From JAHDDH01 sp963922775 (GTDB lineage: Bacteria > Bacteroidota > Bacteroidia > Cytophagales > Amoebophilaceae), in assembly GCA_963922775.1 (NCBI GenBank), contig CAWUJG010000012.1, forward strand, positions 1-29,422: a DNA stretch of 29,422 bases, read 5' to 3'. The notes below the pieces were generated by a model that did not search any database, was not told the DNA's origin, and saw nothing but the letters and a program-made list of their open reading frames with translations. Of this stretch, positions 24,868-29,422 are shown one piece after another; the first letter of the stretch is position 1; every line of letters starts with the position of its first letter. The position numbers and the translations under genes were made by a program.

Positions 24868-25638
24868 CTAGATAAGAGAAGATAATATTTCTGGTGTAAC
24901 TTGTTGATTTTTATCACTGAGTGCTTTTTCAGGACAAATATGGCATTCAATCATCCAACCATCTAAGGGATTATTTTTACCTTGATTTATAACCTCTAAT
25001 ATAAATTTTTTGTTTCCAGCAATATGACTTGGATCAAAAAGTATAGGTAAGCCTGGTATTTTATTTTTTAGCTGATCAATAATTTTCCAGTCAATATAAT
25101 TACGATATTTCTGTTGATGTGTAGGAAAAAAACCACGAAAAATACCACCTAATTTCTGGATACCAGCCATATATATCCTTTCAAAAGCACCTATCCATAA
25201 GTTAATATCAGAAATTACAGGATTTTTGATCCAAACAGGAATATCTATACCTTGTAGGGCATTGGCTAATTCTTGTACAGCAAAAGGATTTGTAGTAGTT
25301 CTTGCCCCAATCCAAACCATATCTATACCATATTGTATGCATAAAGATACATGTTGAGGTGTAGCTACTTCTGTAATTATTTTTAATGCATATTTTTTTT
25401 TTATAGCAGCTAGCCAAGATAATCCTTTTTCTCCTATTCCCGGGAATGTGTATGGACTTGTTCTTGGTTTCCAAATACCTGCTCTAAACACTTGAATTTT
25501 TTTTATATAAGATATAGCTTTTGCTGTATCTAAAATTTGTTTTTCATTTTCTGCGCTGCAAGGCCCTGCAATAATTAATTCACTATTATTGGTAGTAAAC
25601 CATTTTTTTAAAGGTACAATATGAAAATTAGTATGCAC
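24868..25638 (-). CDS. 3-deoxy-7-phosphoheptulonate (DAHP) synthase, type I-beta, without chorismate mutase domain
   Basis: A 256-residue TIM-barrel enzyme for the first shikimate pathway step (PEP plus erythrose 4-phosphate). Signatures: LIIAGPCSAEN (phosphate and PEP site), VFRAGIWKPRTSPYTFPG, TEVATPQHV, WIGARTTTNPFAVQEL, WIKNPV, LPILFDPSHIAGN (metal-binding His/Asp) and MIECHICPEKALSD. This pattern is that of the AroA(G)/I-beta type, related to KDO8P synthase, but the RTTTNPFAVQE and KPRTSPYTF strings favour DAHP synthase. Bacteroidota homologues are usually fused to a C-terminal chorismate mutase (about 350-360 residues in total). Here the protein ends right after the barrel (VTPEILSSLI). 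It begins 31 bp after the phosphoesterase gene. Confidence 0.87.
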   Translation of the reverse strand: MHTNFHIVPLKKWFTTNNSELIIAGPCSAENEKQILDTAKAISYIKKIQVFRAGIWKPRTSPYTFPGIGEKGLSWLAAIKKKYALKIITEVATPQHVSLCIQYGIDMVWIGARTTTNPFAVQELANALQGIDIPVWIKNPVISDINLWIGAFERIYMAGIQKLGGIFRGFFPTHQQKYRNYIDWKIIDQLKNKIPGLPILFDPSHIAGNKKFILEVINQGKNNPLDGWMIECHICPEKALSDKNQQVTPEILSSLI

Positions 25639-25668
25639 AAACTAAAAATACTAAAATATTTTTTAAAA

Positions 25669-26163
25669 TTATTTTTTTCCTAGGGTAACCACTTTAACAT
25701 TTTTCACTTCTTTTTTATTCAAAGTAAAAGTAAGCATAGTACGTACTTGGTGAATGCCATACTTTCCTGCTGCTCCGGGGTTAAGATAAAGCATTTTATC
25801 ATGTTTATGGTCATGCATTATTTGTAAAATATGTGAATGTCCACACACAAAAATATCGATAGGTTCTTTTTGTATTTTTGCTACAATATGAGGATAGTAT
25901 TTAGGAGGTCTTCCACCAATATGTGTCATCCATATACGTAATCCAGCACAAAAAAAATTTTGATGCTCAGCACATATCATTCGGATATCTGATCCATCTA
26001 TATTGCCATACACAGCTCTTAAAGGTTTAATATTTTCTAGAGAAGAAATTATATCTTTATCACCAATATCTCCTGCATGCCATATTTCATCACATTTTTC
26101 AGCATAGCTTAAAATATTTTTATCAAGATATCCATGTGTGTCTGAAAGCAATAATATGTTCAT
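25669..26163 (-). CDS. YfcE/MJ0936-family metallophosphoesterase
   Basis: A 164-residue calcineurin-like phosphodiesterase. Metal-binding motifs are all there: Asp8/His10 in LLLSDTHGYLD, Asp32 in WHAGDIGD, Asn54 in AVYGNIDG, His81 in WMTHIGGRPPKYYP, and His109/His111 in CGHSHIL. LNPGAAG near the end is a further signature. Physiological substrate is unknown for most members (cyclic nucleotide or phosphodiester activity in vitro). It lies between pyrH (59 bp upstream) and DAHP synthase, all on the minus strand. Confidence 0.9.
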   Translation of the reverse strand: MNILLLSDTHGYLDKNILSYAEKCDEIWHAGDIGDKDIISSLENIKPLRAVYGNIDGSDIRMICAEHQNFFCAGLRIWMTHIGGRPPKYYPHIVAKIQKEPIDIFVCGHSHILQIMHDHKHDKMLYLNPGAAGKYGIHQVRTMLTFTLNKKEVKNVKVVTLGKK

Positions 26164-26222
26164 TTTGAATGAATAGAATTTTTAAAAAATCTGCCAAAAT
26201 GTAGCTGTTATATAATTCTTCC

Positions 26223-26927
26223 TCATGAAACAAGTGTTCCTATTCTTTCTCCTTGAATAATTTTAAGTAAATTATCTGGTTTATTCATATTAAAAACCAC
26301 AATAGGTACTTTATTTTCTTCACATAAAGTAAATGCAGTTAAATCCATTACAGCAAATTTTTTCTGATAAGCTTCTTGAAATGTAATGGATGATAAATGA
26401 ATAACATCTTTATTTTTTTCAGGATCTTTATTATATACTCCATTTACCCTGGTACCTTTCAGTATTACTTCAGCCCCTATTTCTATAGCACGTAGGCTAG
26501 CTGTAGAATCTGTAGAAAGGTAAGGATTACCCAAGCCAGTACCTAAAATAATTACTCTTTTTTTTTCTAAGTGTCTTACTGCCCTTCTTTTAATATAAGG
26601 TTCACAAACTTGCTCTATATTAATAGATGACATAAGCCGTGTATAAATCTTATTTTTTTCTAAAGCACTTTGTAAAGCCATACCATTAATAATAGTAGCC
26701 ATCATACCCATGTAATCTCCTTGTATACGATCTATACCCATATCTTTAGCTTGTTTACCCCTATAAATATTCCCCCCTCCTATAACAATAGCAATTTCTA
26801 TACCTAAATGCTGAATTTTTTGTATTTCATTTACATAATGATTTAGCCTCTCTGGGTCAATACCAAAACCTTGCTTACCCATTAATCCCTCACCACTAAG
26901 TTTTAGTAAAATACGTTTATATTTCAT
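26223..26927 (-). CDS. pyrH: UMP kinase
   Basis: A 234-residue hexameric amino acid kinase-fold enzyme that phosphorylates UMP to UDP. The start YKRILLKLSGEGLMGKQGFG matches 'kRvLLKlSGEaLmG...gid', with Gly for the usual Ala. VIGGGNIYRG, DRIQGDYMGMMATIINGMAL (UMP/GTP contact region), ILGTGLGNPYLSTDSTASLR, LKGTRVNGVYNKDPEKN and VMDLTAFTLC all match PyrH. Full length. It diverges from dnaB, with 100 bp to the ATG chosen for dnaB. Confidence 0.96.
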   Translation of the reverse strand: MKYKRILLKLSGEGLMGKQGFGIDPERLNHYVNEIQKIQHLGIEIAIVIGGGNIYRGKQAKDMGIDRIQGDYMGMMATIINGMALQSALEKNKIYTRLMSSINIEQVCEPYIKRRAVRHLEKKRVIILGTGLGNPYLSTDSTASLRAIEIGAEVILKGTRVNGVYNKDPEKNKDVIHLSSITFQEAYQKKFAVMDLTAFTLCEENKVPIVVFNMNKPDNLLKIIQGERIGTLVS

Positions 26928-27027
26928 AGATAAAAATTATATTGTAAATATATATAAATATATTGTTGTAATTTTTATAATTAAAAAATTTTTGAATTTA
27001 GATAACCAAACAATTAAAAAATTTCCT

Positions 27028-28482
27028 ATGGCTAACCTTATCCAAAAGGTTACATCAGATAAGCACATAGGTAAGCTTCCTCCCAAAGCAGAAGACTTAG
27101 AAGAAAGTATTTTAGGTGCTATTATGTTAGAAAAAGATGCTTTAACACAAGTTATAGATACTTTAAAGCCAGAAAATTTTTATAGAGAAGCACATCAAGA
27201 AATATATAAAGCCATTCTTCAATTATTTAATGCCAGTGAATCTATAGACCTAAGAACAGTGATTTATCAATTAAAAAGAAATGGCAAATTAGATAAAGTA
27301 GGAGGATCTTATTATATTTCTAAGCTCACTGTAGGAATAAATTCAGGAGCTAACATTGGTGCTCATGCCCATATAGTAATACAATATGCCATAAGAAGAG
27401 CCTTAATAGGCCTTTCTACAAAAATACAAAATAAGGCATATGATGAAACCACAGATGTTTTTACGCTTTTAGATAAGGCAGAGCAATCTTTATTTGATAT
27501 ATCTGATGCTAACATCAGAAAAAACTATGCTAAAGTAGGCACATTAATGGGCGAAGCTTTTCAAGAATTAGATATGCGCAGAAAACAAAAAGATGGCCTC
27601 ACAGGTATTCCCAGTGGTATGATTACTTTAGACCGCTTAACTTCTGGATGGCAAAAATCAGATTTAATTATTATTGCTGCAAGACCTGGCATGGGAAAAA
27701 CAGCATTTATGCTTTCTGCTTTACGCAATGCAGCAATAGACCATCAACACCCTGTAGCCATATTTTCTTTAGAAATGGCAGCTATACAATTGGCCAACCG
27801 TTTAATTTCTTCAGAATCAGAAATAGAAGGAGAAAAAATAAAAAAAGGACAGCTTAAAGATTATGAATGGGAACAATTAATGCATAAAACAAACGTACTA
27901 CATAAAGCCCCTATTTATATTGATGACACCCCTGCCCTTTCTATATTTGAGTTGCGCGCTAAATGCAGAAAATTAAAAGCCAAGCATGATATTCAGCTTA
28001 TTGTGATAGATTATTTACAATTAATGTCTGGAGATATGTATAGAAACAATACAGGAAACCGAGAGCAAGAAATTGCTTCAATATCTAGATCATTAAAAAA
28101 TATTGCTAAAGAATTGAATATACCAGTTATTGCCTTGTCTCAGCTAAGCAGAGCAGTAGAAGTTAGAGGCGGAGATAAACGCCCCCAGCTTTCTGATTTA
28201 AGAGAATCAGGATCTATAGAGCAAGATGCTGACATGGTTTTATTTTTGTATAGAGCATCATATTATGGTTTTACAGAAGATGATGAAGGCAATCCAAGTG
28301 ATAATGTAGCTGAAGTAATTGTAGCAAAACATCGAAATGGATCTTTAGGCAAAGTAAACCTTAAATTTTTAGGTAAATACACTAAATTTTCTGATTTATC
28401 TGCTCAAGACTATGCCAATAATAGCCAAACACATGAGCATACAATTATTAGTAGCCAAGCTAATAAAAATGATATTATATAA
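27028..28482 (+). CDS. dnaB: Replicative DNA helicase
   Basis: The hexameric helicase of the replication fork. The start used is ATG 27028 (MANLIQKVTSDKHIG), giving 484 residues; an in-frame TTG at 26992 would add 12. GKLPPKAEDLEESILGAIML begins the N-terminal dimerisation domain. The RecA-like C-terminal domain has TGIPSGMITLDRLTSGWQKS, Walker A AARPGMGKTAF, IFSLEMAAIQLANRL, Walker B region VIDYLQLMSG, and ALSQLSRAVEVRG followed by SDLRESGSIEQDADMVLFLY. No intein is present. Codons around 28214-28371 are duplicated in mutated form downstream at 28966-29134. Confidence 0.96.
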   Translation: MANLIQKVTSDKHIGKLPPKAEDLEESILGAIMLEKDALTQVIDTLKPENFYREAHQEIYKAILQLFNASESIDLRTVIYQLKRNGKLDKVGGSYYISKLTVGINSGANIGAHAHIVIQYAIRRALIGLSTKIQNKAYDETTDVFTLLDKAEQSLFDISDANIRKNYAKVGTLMGEAFQELDMRRKQKDGLTGIPSGMITLDRLTSGWQKSDLIIIAARPGMGKTAFMLSALRNAAIDHQHPVAIFSLEMAAIQLANRLISSESEIEGEKIKKGQLKDYEWEQLMHKTNVLHKAPIYIDDTPALSIFELRAKCRKLKAKHDIQLIVIDYLQLMSGDMYRNNTGNREQEIASISRSLKNIAKELNIPVIALSQLSRAVEVRGGDKRPQLSDLRESGSIEQDADMVLFLYRASYYGFTEDDEGNPSDNVAEVIVAKHRNGSLGKVNLKFLGKYTKFSDLSAQDYANNSQTHEHTIISSQANKNDII

Positions 28483-28661
28483 TAGATAACTTAATCATAT
28501 CCCCCCCTTTTTCTGAAAAACCATAATTATTAAAATTTTTAGTAATTTATATAAATTTTAACCCTTAAATTATGCTAAATATTAAAATTCAACGCAAATC
28601 AATACAAAATAAAATTACCTACTAAATACGAAATCCTATAACTAAAGATTCTTCTATAGAA

Positions 28662-28796
28662 ATGGACAATATAGAACCTGATAATATGAAGACATTAGAG
28701 CTATTAACAGAAAAAGCTTGTGCAGAAGATAAAAAACAAGAAATAGATTACATAATAGAGATATTGAAATTAATAGTCGATTTACGAACTAATTAA
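28662..28796 (+). CDS. Orphan 44-residue ORF, probably a gene fragment
   Basis: ATG 28662 to TAA 28796 encodes MDNIEPDNMKTLELLTEKAC, then an acidic/helical run AEDKKQEIDYIIEILKLIV ending DLRTN. The frame is open for another 12 codons upstream to a stop at about 28624. Predicted alpha-helical, no signal peptide, no recognised family. The setting in a rearranged gap with pseudogene pieces favours a leftover 3' end of a larger gene over a genuine small protein. Confidence 0.35.
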   Translation: MDNIEPDNMKTLELLTEKACAEDKKQEIDYIIEILKLIVDLRTN

Positions 28797-28825
28797 TAAG
28801 ATTAATTCTCTATTTGTTAATACTA

Positions 28826-28866
28826 TAAAATATAGTGGTCTAAATGTTTTACACCACTATATTTTA
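28826..28866. repeat. Perfect 14-bp inverted repeat (stem-loop) downstream of dnaB
   Basis: TAAAATATAGTGGT (28826-28839) and ACCACTATATTTTA (28853-28866) are exact reverse complements around a 13-base loop. The stem has a short G/C core (GTGGT/ACCAC). No T-tract longer than four follows, and the symmetrical A/T flanks would allow weak termination on either strand. Could be a bidirectional terminator for dnaB and the leftward nuclease gene, or the terminal structure of a small mobile element. Confidence 0.6.
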
Positions 28867-28965
28867 CCAAAATTTGAACTTCTCTCTCCCTCCTCCCACT
28901 ATATATAGCATTCTATGTAAATTTGATTTCAATCAAAAATAGCTTTACTAAATTTTGTACATTAT

Positions 28966-29134
28966 TCAAATAGAACAAGATGATGCTGACTGACATGGTT
29001 TTATTTTTATGTAGAGCATCATATTATGGTTTTACAAAAGATGATGAAGGCAACCCAAGTGATAATGTAGCTGAAGCAATTGTAGCAAAATATTGGGAAT
29101 GGATCCTTTAGGCAAAGTAAATCGTTAAATTTTT
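28966..29134 (+). pseudogene. Duplicated, decayed fragment of dnaB 3' region
   Basis: Matches dnaB 28214-28371 in the same orientation with roughly 90% identity by eye over most of its length. For example, AGAGCATCATATTATGGTTT and GATAATGTAGCTGAAG are identical in both. It begins with small tandem expansions (GATGAT and CTGACTGAC where dnaB has one unit of each), which break the frame, and later has a stop in frame. It encodes no functional helicase part. The homology ends at 29134, within bases of the stop codon of the leftward nuclease fragment. Confidence 0.9.
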
Positions 29135-29422
29135 ATCTTTTTATTTGTTGTTCAATAGCTTCTATTTCTTTTAGGCTCAAGCCTGTGGCTTGGGATATTT
29201 GTTTTGTGCTTAGGCCTAGATTCAGCATGTTTTGAGCTGCTTGCTTTAAGCCTTCTTTTTTGCCTTGCTTTAGCCCTGCTTCTTTGCCTTTTTCCATACC
29301 TTGCTTTAGCCCTTCTTCTTTGCCTTGCTTAATTCCTTCTTCTTTGCCTTGTTCCATACCTTGCTTTAGCCCTTCTTCTACACCTTTTGCTTTACCTTGA
29401 AGAAACTTTGTAGAAAGATTTT
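29133..29422 (-). CDS. C-terminal part of an Rpn/PD-(D/E)XK transposase-like nuclease, 5' end beyond window
   Basis: The frame is open from the right window edge (29422) to TAA at 29135-29133, about 96 codons. An internal ATG at 29357 is not the true start because the frame continues upstream (NLSTKFLQGKAKGVEEGLKQ). The visible part is a charged, glycine-punctuated linker of EEGLKQGM/GKEEGIKQ-type repeats, then the terminal helix QNMLNLGLSTKQISQATGLS followed by LKEIEAIEQQIKR. This 'GLs..qI...TGLs..EIe.l' tail is characteristic of Rpn-family nuclease/transposase-like proteins. In contrast to C1-C3 the frame here is undamaged, so it may be part of an intact gene. The tail differs in sequence from C1/C2, so it is a different subfamily. 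Confidence 0.75.
   Translation of the reverse strand, partial: NLSTKFLQGKAKGVEEGLKQGMEQGKEEGIKQGKEEGLKQGMEKGKEAGLKQGKKEGLKQAAQNMLNLGLSTKQISQATGLSLKEIEAIEQQIKR
29235..29378 (-). repeat. In-frame tandem repeats, 60 bp (20 residues) with 24-bp sub-units
   Basis: On the minus strand, unit 1 (29378-29319) encodes EEGLKQGMEQGKEEGIKQGK and unit 2 (29318-29259) EEGLKQGMEKGKEAGLKQGK. A partial third unit (29258-29235) encodes KEGLKQAA. Each 20-residue unit is itself built from 8- and 4-residue modules with a G-K-x-E-G rhythm. Such repeats expand and contract by slippage and lengthen the linker between the nuclease core and the C-terminal helix. Confidence 0.85.

Larger units (their letters stand above)
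28483..29132. other. Rearranged gap of 650 bp downstream of dnaB
   Basis: Holds, in order: about 180 bp of AT-rich sequence with a C7 run near 28501, an orphan 44-codon ORF (28662-28796), a perfect 14-bp stem-loop (28826-28866), and a degenerate copy of the dnaB 3' region reaching the nuclease C-terminus at 29133. No intact known gene. The patchwork suggests past insertion and deletion. Confidence 0.6.

Noticed and set aside
1..29422. CRISPR array, prophage, toxin-antitoxin or biosynthetic cluster
   Set aside because: No regularly spaced repeats, phage structural genes, paired toxin-antitoxin ORFs or multi-enzyme cluster could be found on either strand.

Overview
The window (about 29.4 kb, very AT-rich, by eye roughly 28-30% G+C) looks like a piece of a reduced-genome, host-associated member of the Bacteroidota. 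The evidence is a set of lineage-typical proteins: a Big_5 lipoprotein with a 'GGPKDETPP' N-terminus, a DUF4296 lipoprotein, a short GlgA-like protein, tandem Cox3 subunits and a Bacteroidota-type DAHP synthase. Shine-Dalgarno signals are largely absent, A/T homopolymers are very long, and there are several decaying copies of a PD-(D/E)XK (Rpn/transposase-like) nuclease of the kind abundant in Amoebophilaceae and other intracellular bacteria. I cannot assign a genus from the sequence alone.

Left region (1-3156), minus strand: holA, waaA and a window-truncated ExbB/TolQ-type gene read leftward as a compact operon. A decayed nuclease copy (C1) separates it from nadA. nadA and thiD diverge from a 357-bp intergenic region. 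thiD, lpdA, a SpoU rRNA/tRNA methyltransferase and dnaA then run rightward. A second decayed nuclease copy (C2), inverted relative to C1, begins directly after dnaA, so the nadA-to-dnaA block is bracketed by inverted repeats of about 420-490 bp.

Middle (9.7-19.1 kb): accA is followed by a short degenerate response-regulator-like protein. Converging on them is a PAP2 phosphatase, polyprenyl synthase, rpmF, fabH cluster in which the usual plsX between rpmF and fabH is missing. Next come tRNA-Ile(GAU), a TrmH-family methyltransferase, a CPBP-family membrane protein, a large Ig-like lipoprotein, tsaB and a GlgA-like glycosyltransferase domain. A 398-bp gap between the GlgA-like gene and rplS holds only relics.

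Right (19.4-29.4 kb): rplS diverges from an frr, mtaB, DUF4296, MutS2-tail/Smr operon. A third and most complete nuclease pseudogene (C3) faces two tandem cytochrome oxidase subunit III genes and tRNA-Gln(UUG). DAHP synthase without its usual chorismate mutase domain, a YfcE-type phosphoesterase and pyrH follow on the minus strand, and dnaB diverges from pyrH. Downstream of dnaB is a scrambled zone with an orphan 44-codon ORF, a perfect 14-bp stem-loop, and a mutated duplicate of about 165 bp from the dnaB 3' region. It abuts an apparently intact nuclease C-terminus with 20-residue tandem repeats at the right edge.

Most genes are housekeeping: replication (holA, dnaA, dnaB), translation (rplS, rpmF, frr, tRNAs, tsaB and mtaB for ms2t6A), fatty acid/isoprenoid/envelope synthesis, cofactors (NAD, thiamine) and respiration. 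The accessory signal is genome erosion and nuclease-element proliferation rather than a clear new defence or metabolic system. The most unusual intact-looking items are the degenerate receiver protein behind accA, the orphan MutS2 tail and the stand-alone DAHP synthase.
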